The notes: generated by a model not told the origin, from the sequence alone. A stretch of 64,000 nt of DNA from Rhizobium sp. (GCA_027533385.1 JAPZUE010000025.1:186001-250000); one strand, 5' to 3'; positions 36,531 to 48,720 are shown, numbered from the stretch's first letter. Translations and numbers: made by a program.

Positions 36531-37130
36531 TCAGACGGCACTGATCGCCGCCCTGACCCTGGCCAGGAAGCGCTTGCGCTTGTCCTCCGTCGCACGGTCC
36601 ATGTCGTGCAGCGAAAGCATGCGGAAATCGACGGACTTGGCGCAGAAGGCCGCCACGCCGCGCTTCAGGATGCGCTTCACGGGATTGCCCATGTAGAAAT
36701 ACACCACCCACCAGGGGGAGCCTGTGGAGGTCACGACCCAGAATTTCCTGATGTGGGTCATCAGCGGCACGATGCGTCCGCCGGCCTTGTCATGCTCGAA
36801 GGCGACGCCGGGCACGAAGATGCGATCGATGAAGCCCTTCATGATCGCCGGCAGATTGAACCACCACTGCGGAAAAACGAGGATCAGACCATCGGCGGCC
36901 TTCAGCCGGGCGATAATGCCCGAGACGTCTTCGGCCGGCTGGTAACCCGGCTCCATGTAGGCGGCGCGTTCGGCGGCGGAAAGCCGGGGATCGAAATCCT
37001 CGGCATAGAGATCGAGCATATCAACCGTATGGCCTTGTGCTTCCAGCGCCTCGACCACCGTTCTCGCAGCGGAAGCGGCAAAGCTTTCCGGCAAGGGATG
37101 GGCGAGAACGACCAGGAAGTGCTGGGCCAT
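36531..37130 (-). CDS. NAD(P)H-dependent flavodoxin-fold quinone reductase
   Basis: A 199-residue flavoprotein of the NQO/YwrO (flavodoxin_2) type. It starts [20 protein letters not shown], the family His-Pro nucleotide-binding motif, and has LILVFPQWWFNLPAIMKGFIDR near residues 82-103. It reduces quinones or related electrophiles with NAD(P)H. Its start overlaps the xseA stop by one base (TGATG), so it is the second gene of an xseA operon. The two products have no obvious shared role. Confidence 0.87.
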   Translation of the reverse strand: MAQHFLVVLAHPLPESFAASAARTVVEALEAQGHTVDMLDLYAEDFDPRLSAAERAAYMEPGYQPAEDVSGIIARLKAADGLILVFPQWWFNLPAIMKGFIDRIFVPGVAFEHDKAGGRIVPLMTHIRKFWVVTSTGSPWWVVYFYMGNPVKRILKRGVAAFCAKSVDFRMLSLHDMDRATEDKRKRFLARVRAAISAV

Positions 37131-38740
37131 CAGAACAGACTTCCCTGACCGGCCGGCGGTTCGCTCTTGCGCTGGGGCTTGGATATGCTCGCGGCGCGCG
37201 CCGGCTGCGGCGTCGATGGCTCCGGCGGAGAGACACCCTCGCCAGCCACAGCGGCCACGCGGCCATCGGCAAATTCGATCGCGATCGCCTGGCCGTGGGC
37301 CAGTCCATCGGCGCGTGAAACCGGGCGATCATGCTCGTCGCGGATCACGGCATAACCGCGCGCCAGCACGTTCTTGTAGGACAGAGACTGCAGCACACGG
37401 TCCTGCGAAACCAGCGACTGACGGGCGCGGCGCAGATCGTTGACAACGGCGCTGTCGGCACGGCGACCAAGGCTTTCCAGCCTGTCCTTCGAGCGCTCGG
37501 TCATCGCCTTCAGCCGCGCCGGGACTGCCGTCAGCGTCGCATCGAAACGCCCGAGCCGCGCCTTGTTGCGCTCGATCAGCCGCTCGATAACGCGCTCGGC
37601 CCGCACCGCATTGTCGGACAGCTTCTGCCTGCGCTCTACCAACCGGCGCGCCAGCATGTCGGGCGAAAGTTTCGCCGCCGCGCGCTCGAAGCTGCGGCGT
37701 TTGTTCATGGTGTTGAGTTCGAGGCTGCGCCCGAGCCCCGCAGCTGCCTCGTCGAAGCGACGGCGCGGCAAAGCGAGTAACTGGTCGAGCGAGGGCAGCG
37801 CCCGCACGAGGCTGCGCAGGTTCTGGCGACGATTGTCCATCTGGCGGTTCATCGCGCCGGACAGGCGGGCAGAGAGTGTCGCCACCTGCGCCTCGAGATC
37901 TGCCTTCACCGGAACCGCCATTTCGGCAGCCCCGGTCGGGGTCGGCGCACGCACATCGGCGGCGTAATCGATCAGCGTCCAGTCTGTCTCGTGGCCAACG
38001 GCCGAGATCAGCGGTATGGTGCTGGCTGCGGCCGCGCGCACCACCGCCTCGTCATTGAAGCTCCAGAGATCTTCGAGGCTGCCGCCACCCCGCGCGACAA
38101 TCAGCACGTCCGGCCGCGGAAACGCTCCGCCATGCTCCAGCGCGTTGAAGCCCTGAATCGCATTGGCAACCTCGTCGCCGGAGCCTTCCCCCTGCACCTT
38201 GACCGGCCAGACCAGCACATGCACCGGAAAACGGTCAGAGATGCGGTGCAGGATATCGCGGATGACGGCACCGGTCGGCGATGTTACGACGCCGATCACC
38301 CTGGGCAGGAAGGGCAACAACTGCTTGCGGGCGGGGTCGAACAGGCCTTCCGCCGTAAAGCGCCGCTTACGCTCCTCGATCAGCGCCATCAGCGCGCCGG
38401 CGCCGGCAGGCTCCATCTGCTCGATGACGATCTGGTATTTCGACGAACCGGGGAATGTCGTCACCTTGCCGGTGGCGATCACCTCCATGCCCTCTTCCGG
38501 GCGATATTTCAGCTTAGAAAAGGAGCCCTTCCAGATCACCGCATCGATGCGCGCCTTGTCGTCCTTCAGGCTGAAATAGGCATGTCCGGAGGAATGCGGC
38601 CCGCGATAGCCGGAAATTTCGCCGCGCACCCGCACATGATCGAAGGAAGTTTCGATGGTGCGCTTGATCGAGCCCGAGAGTTCCGAAACGGAAAACTCGG
38701 TGAGGTTCGTCGGCGAATCGTTGTCGAAGAAATTGCTCAT
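37130..38740 (-). CDS. xseA: Exodeoxyribonuclease VII large subunit
   Basis: The large subunit of ExoVII, which degrades single-stranded DNA. The N-terminal OB-fold (residues 1-110) contains [20 protein letters not shown]. The catalytic domain has [15 protein letters not shown] and [19 protein letters not shown], followed by long helical coils that bind XseB. At 536 residues it is longer than many XseA proteins, with a proline-rich disordered tail. The small subunit gene xseB is not in the window. Confidence 0.94.
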   Translation of the reverse strand: MSNFFDNDSPTNLTEFSVSELSGSIKRTIETSFDHVRVRGEISGYRGPHSSGHAYFSLKDDKARIDAVIWKGSFSKLKYRPEEGMEVIATGKVTTFPGSSKYQIVIEQMEPAGAGALMALIEERKRRFTAEGLFDPARKQLLPFLPRVIGVVTSPTGAVIRDILHRISDRFPVHVLVWPVKVQGEGSGDEVANAIQGFNALEHGGAFPRPDVLIVARGGGSLEDLWSFNDEAVVRAAAASTIPLISAVGHETDWTLIDYAADVRAPTPTGAAEMAVPVKADLEAQVATLSARLSGAMNRQMDNRRQNLRSLVRALPSLDQLLALPRRRFDEAAAGLGRSLELNTMNKRRSFERAAAKLSPDMLARRLVERRQKLSDNAVRAERVIERLIERNKARLGRFDATLTAVPARLKAMTERSKDRLESLGRRADSAVVNDLRRARQSLVSQDRVLQSLSYKNVLARGYAVIRDEHDRPVSRADGLAHGQAIAIEFADGRVAAVAGEGVSPPEPSTPQPARAASISKPQRKSEPPAGQGSLF

Positions 38741-38804
38741 GCCCCTCCCTAGCGGAAAACGGCGGCAAGTTCAGCCCGAGGAGTGGGTCATCAGCCGCTT
38801 TCCC

Positions 38805-40637
38805 TCAGGGCAGTTCGACGCGGTAGATCTGCATGCCGGAGGGGCCCTCCACGGGCACGGGCCGGAGATAGGAGGGAATTTCACCCCTCAGCATGCCGGC
38901 ATAGAGGCCATCGGCCTTGGTCGTGGCAATATTCTTGGTCTGGAACAGCTCGGGGCAGAACACCAGAATGGTCGCGCCCGATCCGCGCAGGAAGGCGGCT
39001 GCCTCGTCCGGCTTGGCAAGCCCGACATGCAGTTCCGTCAACATGCCGCCCTCGTTGCGGTGGTAGGGTCCTGCGAGCGCCCGGTGACGGGTGAAACGTA
39101 GGATTTCCGGACCGAGATCGGCGGCGGCCACGACGACGCCGTCCGGCAGACGGTTCAGGGCGGCGAAGCCGGCGGGTGCATCGCAGGCAGGCCTGCTCTC
39201 TGCCTGTCCGCCTGACGTTTCGGAAAGCCCCTTCATTCGGTTCATCACGCCGGCCGTACCCTCGACGAACAGCACACCGAAGAGGGACCAGGCGCTGGGC
39301 ACCGACAGAAAGGCAGCGAGTGCAAACAGCAGACCCGCGCCAAGCTGCGGCGGCTCTTCGCGCGCCTTGAGACGGAGTTCGCCGATCAGCAGTGCCAGCG
39401 GCGCAATGGTCAGGAGATTGGCGAAGATTGCGCCGCGCACCTGGATCAGGGCGATCAGGAAGGAGACGGTGATGAGGCCGAGCATGATGGCATGGGCGCG
39501 GACACGATCGCCGTTGACGATGCGGAAGATACAGACGCCGATGGCAAAAAAGGCGACCGCATAGAAGCCACCAAAGGCCGCAGGTTCCCTGCCCAGCTGA
39601 TCGAGGAAGGACTGTGCTTCGATGACGCCGGAAAGCCAGAGCGTGTGCAGCAGCGGATCGAGCTCATTCAGCGGATTTTGCAGGCATTGCGGAGCAATGA
39701 TGACCGTACCCAGCGTCACCAGCATGCCGGTGACACCGATTGCCGCGATGCGATGTCGGCGGTCCTGCATGCCCGGCAGCTGCGTGGCGATGAAGAGTGA
39801 GGCTGCGCCGATACCGACCACGGCGTAGAAACCGACCGAAAGGCTGTCGCAGGTAACCATCGCATAGTGAACCGGCGGGACCGTCGCGAAGAACATGGCC
39901 GACAGGCTGACGACCAGCGTCAGAGAGAAGGCGCGGGCCGCCCTTGCATAGGCCACACCCTCGATGGCCCAGAGAATGCCGACCGTCGCACAGACGGTTG
40001 CGACGAGCGGCGTGGTTTCCGCGCCGATCGCAATCGCAAGCGCTGCGGCGAAGCCGGCCAGAGCATGGCTGCCCGTCCCGCGCGCGGGATCGAGCAGACC
40101 GGCAGCGATGGTGGCGACCAGCACGAGCTGGACGTTGTGGTGATCGATCGACCCAGGCAGAAAGCGATTGCTGGTGATGACGAAGACAGAGGTCAGCAGC
40201 AATGCGACATGCAGGGTCACCTCGTCGCCGATGCGGCGGGCGGCGACGGCAATTGCCCCCATCAGAGGCAGAATGAGGAACAAGGGCCAGACGAGCAGCG
40301 CCAGCGCCTCGGCCTGCTCCATCGGCACGATCTGTGAGAAAAGCAGGATGAGCGATGCAATCGGCAGGTCGATGAGGCGCGACCAGTGCATCAGCGTGCC
40401 GCCGTCCAAGCCCAGACGGTACTGCGTCATGTCGAACCAGGACTGGCCGGCAAGGAGATCACGCACCTGAACCAGGCGCATCACGTCGTCATTGTCCGCG
40501 CCGACATAGTCGGTCATCGCCGGCAGATTGAGCAGCGCAATCACGACCATCGTGGCAAGGCCGTAGACCAGCGTCCACACGAGGAGCGGGCGCGCGGCAG
40601 ACGATCGCGATGCGTCCGGCAGGGTGATGTCGGCCAT
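38805..40637 (-). CDS. Polytopic GT-C-fold glycosyltransferase-like membrane protein
   Basis: A 610-residue integral membrane protein with about eleven hydrophobic segments and a soluble C-terminal part of about 130 residues. The first periplasmic loop holds an acidic motif (GADNDDVMR, residues 46-54), and a later loop reads SIDHHNVQ (163-170). Both resemble the metal and acceptor motifs of STT3/PMT-like GT-C enzymes, which use lipid-linked sugars. It is divergent from a GT2-GtrA pair, so a joint role in glycan decoration is plausible. The donor and acceptor are not known, and the family call is by features, not by strong identity. Confidence 0.6.
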   Translation of the reverse strand: MADITLPDASRSSAARPLLVWTLVYGLATMVVIALLNLPAMTDYVGADNDDVMRLVQVRDLLAGQSWFDMTQYRLGLDGGTLMHWSRLIDLPIASLILLFSQIVPMEQAEALALLVWPLFLILPLMGAIAVAARRIGDEVTLHVALLLTSVFVITSNRFLPGSIDHHNVQLVLVATIAAGLLDPARGTGSHALAGFAAALAIAIGAETTPLVATVCATVGILWAIEGVAYARAARAFSLTLVVSLSAMFFATVPPVHYAMVTCDSLSVGFYAVVGIGAASLFIATQLPGMQDRRHRIAAIGVTGMLVTLGTVIIAPQCLQNPLNELDPLLHTLWLSGVIEAQSFLDQLGREPAAFGGFYAVAFFAIGVCIFRIVNGDRVRAHAIMLGLITVSFLIALIQVRGAIFANLLTIAPLALLIGELRLKAREEPPQLGAGLLFALAAFLSVPSAWSLFGVLFVEGTAGVMNRMKGLSETSGGQAESRPACDAPAGFAALNRLPDGVVVAAADLGPEILRFTRHRALAGPYHRNEGGMLTELHVGLAKPDEAAAFLRGSGATILVFCPELFQTKNIATTKADGLYAGMLRGEIPSYLRPVPVEGPSGMQIYRVELP

Positions 40638-40808
40638 GCTTCGTCAAACCTCCCTATCCGCGAGGATCTCTCCCGTCTGCGGGTGGATCGACGGATCATA
40701 TTTCAAAGACTGATCTTGCCCGAAACCTAGCCTTAACCTTCTCAAGAAATAGTAAAACGGAAGGCAGCCCGCAGGCTGCGCGAACCCCAGCGCTTAGAGC
40801 AGGTTACC

Positions 40809-41846
40809 ATGAGCCGTTCGGCCACCCCCTCCCTCGACATCGCCGTCCTCCTGCCGTGCTACAACGAGGCAGCCACAATAGGCGAGGTCGTCCGCGATTT
40901 CCGCGCGGCGCTGCCCGAGGCAAAAATCTATGTCTATGACAACAACTCGACCGACAGCACGGCGCTGAAGGCCATGCTGGCAGGCGCCACCGTCGTGCGC
41001 GAACGCCGCCAGGGCAAAGGCCATGTCGTGCGCCGCATGTTCTGCGACATCGATGCCGATATCTACATCATGGCCGACGGCGACGGGACCTATGGCCCCG
41101 CGGACGCCGAGGAGCTGATCCGCACGCTGATCACCGAACGCGCCGACATGGTTGTCGGCACGCGTCGCGGGGTCCACGACGATGCCGGTCGCCAGGGCCA
41201 TGCCTTCGGCAACCGCCTGTTCAACCAGCTTTACCGCGTGCTGTTCGGCAATGACTTTACCGACATCCTCTCCGGCTACCGCGCCTTTTCGCGCCGTTAT
41301 GTAAAGAGCTTCCCGGCCGTTTCCGCCGGCTTCGAGATCGAGACGGAAATGTCGGTGCATGCGTCACGACTTAAACTGCCGGTCTGCGAAATCGAGCTGG
41401 ACTACGGCCGCCGTCCGGAAGGTTCGCATTCAAAGCTTTCGACCTTCAAGGATGGCTTCAAGATCCTCTGGATGTTCGCCATGCTGATGAAGGAAACGCG
41501 TCCCTTCGCCTTTTTCGGACTGATCGCGGCCGGCCTGATGGGCGTCAGCCTCGCTGCGATGGCACCCGTTCTCTACGAATTCTTCACGACCGGGCTCGTC
41601 TCACGCATGCCGACCTGGATTGGCGCAATGGCGCTGATGATGATGTCATTCCTGTCGTTCACGGCCGCGCTCATCCTGGATTCGGTCGCGCGATCCCGGG
41701 CAGAGCAGCTCCGCATCCACTATCTGACCCTGCCCGCTCTCAATACCTCGAAGACGGTCGGCGAACCGCTGGCAGAGCGTGAGACTTCGCGCCGCGAACG
41801 TTCGCCGAAGACGACGGAAAAGGGCCGGTCGTCGCGCGCGGCATGA
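40809..41846 (+). CDS. GT2 glycosyltransferase, polyisoprenyl-phosphate sugar synthase type
   Basis: A 345-residue GT-A enzyme. The N-terminal domain holds VLLPCYNEAATIGEVV, the sugar-nucleotide site YDNNSTDST, and the metal motif ADGDGTYGPADAEEL. The C-terminal third has two membrane helices (about residues 237-262 and 275-300), as in enzymes that transfer a sugar to undecaprenyl or dolichyl phosphate. Its last four bases overlap a GtrA-family gene (ATGA). A lipid-linked sugar made here could be flipped by GtrA and used by the neighbouring GT-C-like protein. Confidence 0.9.
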   Translation: MSRSATPSLDIAVLLPCYNEAATIGEVVRDFRAALPEAKIYVYDNNSTDSTALKAMLAGATVVRERRQGKGHVVRRMFCDIDADIYIMADGDGTYGPADAEELIRTLITERADMVVGTRRGVHDDAGRQGHAFGNRLFNQLYRVLFGNDFTDILSGYRAFSRRYVKSFPAVSAGFEIETEMSVHASRLKLPVCEIELDYGRRPEGSHSKLSTFKDGFKILWMFAMLMKETRPFAFFGLIAAGLMGVSLAAMAPVLYEFFTTGLVSRMPTWIGAMALMMMSFLSFTAALILDSVARSRAEQLRIHYLTLPALNTSKTVGEPLAERETSRRERSPKTTEKGRSSRAA

Positions 41847-42217
41847 AGAAGTTCCTCCGCTTCGTGCTTGTCGGCGGGACCGGCTTCGTCGTCGACGCCG
41901 CCGTGCTCTGGCTCTTCCTGAGCTTCACGCCGATCGGTCCGCTCCCCGCCCGCATCGTTGCAATCGCGGTTGCGATGGCCACGACCTGGCTGCTCAACCG
42001 GACCTTCACCTTCGGTGCGTCGAAGCGCACGCTGGTGGCCGAGGGCTTCCGCTACGGCTTCATTGGCGTGGTGACATCGCTGATCAATTACGGGGTCTAT
42101 GCCCTGCTTCTCATCGGCGCGCCGCTGCTGAGCCCCTACGCCGCGCTGGTCTTTGCTTCCATCGCGGCGATGCTGTTCAGCTTCTTCGGGTACTCACGCT
42201 ACGTCTTTCGCCGTTAA
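41843..42217 (+). CDS. GtrA-family membrane protein
   Basis: A 124-residue protein with four membrane helices. It begins MKKFLRFVLVGGTGFVVDAA, with the FxxVGGxxxxxD head of the GtrA family, and has ATTWLLNRTFTF at the second helix, the typical N-R-x-x-T-F block. GtrA proteins are thought to flip lipid-linked sugars. It overlaps the GT2 gene and is probably translated with it. Confidence 0.9.
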   Translation: MKKFLRFVLVGGTGFVVDAAVLWLFLSFTPIGPLPARIVAIAVAMATTWLLNRTFTFGASKRTLVAEGFRYGFIGVVTSLINYGVYALLLIGAPLLSPYAALVFASIAAMLFSFFGYSRYVFRR

Positions 42218-42225
42218 AGCGAAAG
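42205..42225. terminator. Hairpin between convergent gtrA-like and Gfo/Idh genes
   Basis: A 7-bp inverted repeat, CTTTCGC / GCGAAAG, with a 7-base loop spans the end of the GtrA-family gene. No T-run is present, so it is a weak or bidirectional terminator candidate. Confidence 0.35.
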
Positions 42226-42232
42226 CCGCCGC

Positions 42233-43219
42233 TTACACCGTTTCCCAGCCGTCCTTTTCCGCGGCGCGGTAAATCGCGTCGATCAGCTTCTGGTTTGCCT
42301 TCGAGCTTTCCAGCGTCACGACCTCACCCTTGGTGCCAGCGACGACACGGGCAAAGGCCTCCGCCTCCAGCTTGTATTGGCGGCTGTCGGGAAAGCGGAA
42401 GATCTGCGAGACATTGTGGCTGCGGTTGGTGAGCTCAACTTCCTCGGCGCCCCAGCGATCGGCGTTGAACGGCGACTTCACCTCGATGAAACCGTCCGTG
42501 CCGTGGAAGACCATCAATTGGCGGTTGGCCATCTGGGTCGCAACATAGAAGTTCAGTTCGAAGTCACCGAAGTCGGCCTTGACGCTTGCATAGATATCCG
42601 TGCCGAATTCCGGATCGCGCTCGATGGTCGATTGTACGCGTACCGGCTCTTTACCCGTGACGAAGCGGGTGGTCATCGTCGGATAGACGCCGATATCCGG
42701 CAGCGCGCCGCCGCCGAGTTCGGGAATGTTACGCATGTTGCCGGGGTCGCGGTTGAAATAGGTGAAGGAGCCCTGGACCATCTTCAGCGTGCCGATGGCG
42801 CCCTGGCTCAGAAGTTCCCGGACCTTCAGCCAGACGGGGGCGTAAGTCACCATATAGGCTTCCGAAATCACGACCTTGTTGCGCTCGCGCGCCGCGATGA
42901 TCGCGTCGATCTCGGCTGCCTTCAGCGCGATCGGCTTTTCGCAGAGCACATGCTTGCCGGCATCCGCCGCCTTGATCGCCCATTCGACATGCTGGCTCGT
43001 CGGCAGCGGGATGTAGACGGCATCGATGACGTCGGAGGCGAGCATTTCCTCGTAGGAGCCGAAGGCATGCGGCACCGAGAAACGGTCGGCCATATCACGG
43101 GCCTTGGCCAGATCGCGGCTGGCGATCGCGGTGACCACGGCGTTTTCGGCGTCCTGGATTGCCGGCACCACGAGCTCGCGACCGATCTTGGCCGTCGACA
43201 GAATTCCGAAACGCAGCAT
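42233..43219 (-). CDS. Gfo/Idh/MocA-family NAD(P)-dependent oxidoreductase
   Basis: A 328-residue oxidoreductase. The Rossmann N-terminus [20 protein letters not shown] is followed by [20 protein letters not shown] and VLCEKPIAL, the family Glu-Lys-Pro motif, near residues 95-100. The C-terminal alpha/beta domain includes [14 protein letters not shown], with the late catalytic Asp. It probably acts on a sugar, inositol or dihydrodiol. No pathway partner is adjacent, and the substrate is unknown. Confidence 0.91.
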   Translation of the reverse strand: MLRFGILSTAKIGRELVVPAIQDAENAVVTAIASRDLAKARDMADRFSVPHAFGSYEEMLASDVIDAVYIPLPTSQHVEWAIKAADAGKHVLCEKPIALKAAEIDAIIAARERNKVVISEAYMVTYAPVWLKVRELLSQGAIGTLKMVQGSFTYFNRDPGNMRNIPELGGGALPDIGVYPTMTTRFVTGKEPVRVQSTIERDPEFGTDIYASVKADFGDFELNFYVATQMANRQLMVFHGTDGFIEVKSPFNADRWGAEEVELTNRSHNVSQIFRFPDSRQYKLEAEAFARVVAGTKGEVVTLESSKANQKLIDAIYRAAEKDGWETV

Positions 43220-43489
43220 CTCAAATCCTCCTCAAAAATGTCGGGCGGACATTAGGCGAAGCACCCGCAGGGCGCAACGGCGTTCGGATGCCCAGGTTTG
43301 GCGTGGCATCCCATTCAGCATAGGCAATCCAGGACTGGAAAGCTGCAATCCCAGGCCCATATCGAGGATTGATCATGCTCATCGACAATCCTGCTTCAGA
43401 CCCCATCAATGCTTTTCAATGGTGCCATCGACTTACGCTTGATAGCGTCGTGCTGACCCTTTCCTCCTCATCTCTTCCCGAGGCTTTCC

Positions 43490-45438
<1,949 letters not shown>

Positions 45439-45445
45439 GGGAGCT

Positions 45446-46318
45446 TCAAGCGAAGCGCCGGCTGCCCGCCACGCAGAGCACGACGAGCAGGGCTGTTGCC
45501 AGCATGGGAAGGCTGACCTTCTCATGCAGCAGCCCTGCGGCCAGCACGAAGCTCAGAAACGGCTGCAGCAGCTGCAGCTGACCGACCGAAGCAATGCCGC
45601 CCAAGGCGAGGCCGCGATACCAGAAGATGAAGCCGATCATCATGCTGAACAGCGAAACGTAAGCGAGCGCCAACCAGCCGGATGTCGACACGGCCCCAAG
45701 ATCTTCCGGCAGGGTCCAGAGCGCCAGCGGCAGCATCACCGGCAGCGAGAGAACCAGCGCCCAGCTGATCACCTGCCAGCCGCCCAGCCGCCGCGACAGC
45801 CGCGCACCTTCGGCATAACCCAGGCCACAGGCAAGGACTGCTGCGATCATCAGCCCGGCACCCGCGATCGCCATATCCGCCGTCGTCGACAGCGCAAAGC
45901 CGGCAACAAGTGCCGCACCGCTCACGGAAAACATCCAGAAGACCGCCGAGGGGCGCTCGCCGGCCCGCAACACGCCGAAGAGAGCGGTGCAGAGCGGCAG
46001 AAGCCCGATGAAGACGATCGCCTGAGCCGAAGTGATGCTCTGGAGCGCCAGGGCCGTCAGCAGCGGAAAGCCGACGACCACACCGAGGGCCACGACCGCC
46101 AGCGGTAGCAGATCGCTGCGCAGGGGGCGCTTCTCCCTGAGCGCGATAAGAAGGACAGCGCCCAGTCCCGCCGCGATCACGGCGCGCGCCGAGGTCAGGA
46201 ACAGCGGGGCAAAATCGGCCAGCCCCACGCGCGTCGCCGGCAGCGAACCACTGAAGATCAGCACGCCGATGAACCCGCTGGCCCAGGCTTTCCACGAAAT
46301 CGTCATTCTCGTCTCCAT
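45446..46318 (-). CDS. EamA/DMT-family transporter
   Basis: A 290-residue membrane protein with ten predicted helices arranged as two EamA repeats (residues about 5-140 and 150-285). These proteins usually export amino acids or metabolites. I start at ATG 46318, which follows GGGAGGAAAG; ATG 46306 is an alternative. It is divergent from a MocR-type regulator, and a regulator next to an EamA gene usually controls it. The substrate is unknown. Confidence 0.88.
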   Translation of the reverse strand: METRMTISWKAWASGFIGVLIFSGSLPATRVGLADFAPLFLTSARAVIAAGLGAVLLIALREKRPLRSDLLPLAVVALGVVVGFPLLTALALQSITSAQAIVFIGLLPLCTALFGVLRAGERPSAVFWMFSVSGAALVAGFALSTTADMAIAGAGLMIAAVLACGLGYAEGARLSRRLGGWQVISWALVLSLPVMLPLALWTLPEDLGAVSTSGWLALAYVSLFSMMIGFIFWYRGLALGGIASVGQLQLLQPFLSFVLAAGLLHEKVSLPMLATALLVVLCVAGSRRFA

Positions 46319-46371
46319 TTGTCTTTCCTCCCCTATCGCGCGGAGGGGCTGGCGCATCCAGAGACGGAGCG

Positions 46372-46393
46372 GTACAATCTTGCCAAACTGTAC
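46372..46393. promoter_or_regulatory. Candidate MocR operator in the EamA-MocR intergenic region
   Basis: GTACAAT (46372-46378) and ACTGTAC (46387-46393) form an inverted repeat with one mismatch and an 8-base spacer, three bases before the regulator's start codon. The 77-base divergent gap has no other obvious site. Confidence 0.45.
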
Positions 46394-46395
46394 TG

Positions 46396-47829
46396 ATGAC
46401 AAAGGCCATACAGATGAACGAGCGCGTTCAACCACCGGAGATGCCGACCTCAAGGACAGCGCAGGTCATGGCCGATATTCGCGGCCGCATCGGCGCGGGT
46501 CAGCTCGTGCCAAACGACCGGCTGCCCTCGATCCGCCGGCTGGCTGCAGAGCTTTCGGTGTCGCCCTCCACCGTCGTCGAGGCCTATGACAGGCTGTCCG
46601 CCGAGGGGCTGATCCGCCCCCGACCGGGCTCCGGCTTCTTCGTGACCGAGGCCGGGCGCACGCCTGCACCCCTCGTCCGGCTTGAGCCACCCCGGGCGCC
46701 GGAAGTCGATCCCTTCTGGGTGGCACGCCAAGCGCTCGATGCCGATCCAGGCACCTCGAAGCCAGGCTGCGGCTGGCTGCCGCCGGACTGGATGCCGACG
46801 GCACTCCTGCATGCCGGCATGCGCAATGTGCTTCGCCAGGCAACCAGCCTCACCACCGATTACGGCCCCTCGCGCGGCAGTGCGGCGCTCCGGCGTTTCG
46901 TCGAGACGCGGCTGCGTCAGCAGTCGATTACGCTGACCGAGGATCAGGTGCTGCTTGCGGGCTCGGCCACCCAGGCGCTCGATCTTGTCTGCCGGCTGCT
47001 CCTGCGCCCCAGCGACCGCGTCATCGTCGACGATCCCTGCTATTTCAATTTTCAGACGCTCTTGCGCGCCCATCAGGCGATCGCGATCCCCGTGCCCTAT
47101 ACCGCAGATGGACCCGACATCGCCGCCTTCGAGGCCGCCGTCACCCGCGAGACGCCACGCCTCTATCTCACCAATTCCGGCCTGCACAATCCGACCGGCG
47201 CGACGCTCTCGCCGCAGATTGCCTTCCAACTGCTCGGCATCATCGCGCGTGCGGATATGCTGGTCGTGGAGGACGACATATTCGCGGACTTCGAGCCGGA
47301 GCCGGCAATCACGCTCGCCACCCTCGACGGGCTTTCCCGCGTCATCCGCATCGGCAGCTTTTCCAAGACCATCTCGGCCTCGCTGCGCACCGGCTTCATT
47401 GCCGCCGATCCCGAACGCATCCGGCTCTTGACCGACCTGCAGGTCGCGATCCAGTTTGGCGGTCCGAGCCAGGTGGCGACCGAGGCGATCCATAGCGTGT
47501 TCGCAAGCGGCGGCTATCGCAAACACCTTGAACAATTGCACCGGCGTCTGGACACGGAACGGCGCGCGGTGGCCACCCGTCTCGGCGACCTCGGCATCGC
47601 GCCGGTCCTCACGCCACGCGGCGGCCCCTATCTCTGGTGTCGTATGCCTGACGGTGTCAGCTCCACCGCGCTCGCCCAGTCCGCCCTGCCTCGAGGGGTG
47701 GTGCTGGCGCCCGGCAATGTCTTCAGCCCCTCGCTCTCGGCCGACGGCTTCATGCGCTTCAACGTGGCGCATATGGGCGATATCAGGCCCTTTCGGGTGC
47801 TGGAGCGGGCGCTGAAGGCGATGGGATAA
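46396..47829 (+). CDS. MocR/PdxR-type transcription factor (GntR wHTH fused to aminotransferase)
   Basis: A 477-residue regulator. The N-terminal GntR winged helix (about residues 18-85) has RLPSIRRLAAELSVSPSTVV, and the remainder is a fold-type I aminotransferase domain that binds PLP, with NPTGATLS and the Lys block SFSKTISASLRTGFI. These proteins sense amino acids or vitamin B6 forms through PLP. Being divergent from the EamA exporter, it probably controls that gene and itself. Start ATG 46396; ATG 46414 is an alternative. It abuts the convergent AraC gene. Confidence 0.92.
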   Translation: MTKAIQMNERVQPPEMPTSRTAQVMADIRGRIGAGQLVPNDRLPSIRRLAAELSVSPSTVVEAYDRLSAEGLIRPRPGSGFFVTEAGRTPAPLVRLEPPRAPEVDPFWVARQALDADPGTSKPGCGWLPPDWMPTALLHAGMRNVLRQATSLTTDYGPSRGSAALRRFVETRLRQQSITLTEDQVLLAGSATQALDLVCRLLLRPSDRVIVDDPCYFNFQTLLRAHQAIAIPVPYTADGPDIAAFEAAVTRETPRLYLTNSGLHNPTGATLSPQIAFQLLGIIARADMLVVEDDIFADFEPEPAITLATLDGLSRVIRIGSFSKTISASLRTGFIAADPERIRLLTDLQVAIQFGGPSQVATEAIHSVFASGGYRKHLEQLHRRLDTERRAVATRLGDLGIAPVLTPRGGPYLWCRMPDGVSSTALAQSALPRGVVLAPGNVFSPSLSADGFMRFNVAHMGDIRPFRVLERALKAMG

Positions 47830-48720
47830 TCAGCCGCTGACGGCGCGGCGATAGGCTGATGGCGTTGTGCCGGTGACGGCCTTGAACATCCGCGTCAAAT
47901 GGCTCTGGCTGCTGAAACCGCAGGCCGAGGCGATCTGGGCGATCGGCTCGGCGCCATCAAGCATGCGCCGCGCGCGGTCGATGCGGCGGTTGAGAATGAA
48001 GTCATGCGGGGAGACGCCGCAGCTTTGCCGAAACATCCGCTGCAGATGGAATTCGCTCAAGTCAGCCAGCTTCGCCAGATCCTTGAGCGTGATCGTCTGG
48101 TCGAGGCTCGCCTCGATATGCTCGACGAGGCGCCGCCGCAGCACGGGTGCCAGACCGCCGCGCAACACCGGGCGCCGCTCGCCGCCGTAACGCGGGTCGG
48201 CAAACAGCTGTTCGACCGCCGACACGATGGCCTGTTCGGCCAGCAGCCGGTTGCCGCTCTGCGTGGCAGTGGCCAGATGCACCAGCGCCTCTGCCAATCG
48301 TGGCGCCTCGTCGAAAGTCGCTTCCGGCAGAAGCATCAGCCGGGCATTGCGGTCGAAGGTCTCCGAGAACAAGCGGCGCAGCTCGTCGTCGGCGACGTAG
48401 AGATGCACGAATTCGAAGTTGTCGGTGATCTCCCATTCCGAAGAAGCCCCCTGCGGCATGATGCAGAGCGCGCCCGGCCAGCCGGCAATGCTGCCGGCAT
48501 CGATCCGCCGCGTGCCGTCGCCGCCGCGCAAGTAACAGCTGAAGGTATGCCCGTCGGTCCGCTCATAGCGCATGCGATCATGGCTGTTGCGCCATATCGC
48601 GCTTGCCCGGCCCTCGCCGAGGTCGAGCGTTTCCCCACGCTCGGCACGGGACGAGGCGGACAGGGAGCCGAAGACGGTGGCGGCGTGCAGCATGGATGGC
48701 CCTTGAAAGATCGTCTGCAT
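47830..48720 (-). CDS. AraC-family transcriptional regulator
   Basis: A regulator of about 296 residues with a C-terminal double helix-turn-helix (about residues 195-295): ITLKDLAKLADLSEFHLQRM, then RIDRARRMLDGAEPIAQIAS and GFSSQSHLTRMFK. The N-terminal sensor domain (residues 20-170) has no recognisable ligand motif. It is divergent from a DMT exporter gene, so that gene is its likely target. The start may be ATG 48720 or ATG 48693; the latter has a better AAGGG site. Confidence 0.9.
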   Translation of the reverse strand: MQTIFQGPSMLHAATVFGSLSASSRAERGETLDLGEGRASAIWRNSHDRMRYERTDGHTFSCYLRGGDGTRRIDAGSIAGWPGALCIMPQGASSEWEITDNFEFVHLYVADDELRRLFSETFDRNARLMLLPEATFDEAPRLAEALVHLATATQSGNRLLAEQAIVSAVEQLFADPRYGGERRPVLRGGLAPVLRRRLVEHIEASLDQTITLKDLAKLADLSEFHLQRMFRQSCGVSPHDFILNRRIDRARRMLDGAEPIAQIASACGFSSQSHLTRMFKAVTGTTPSAYRRAVSG

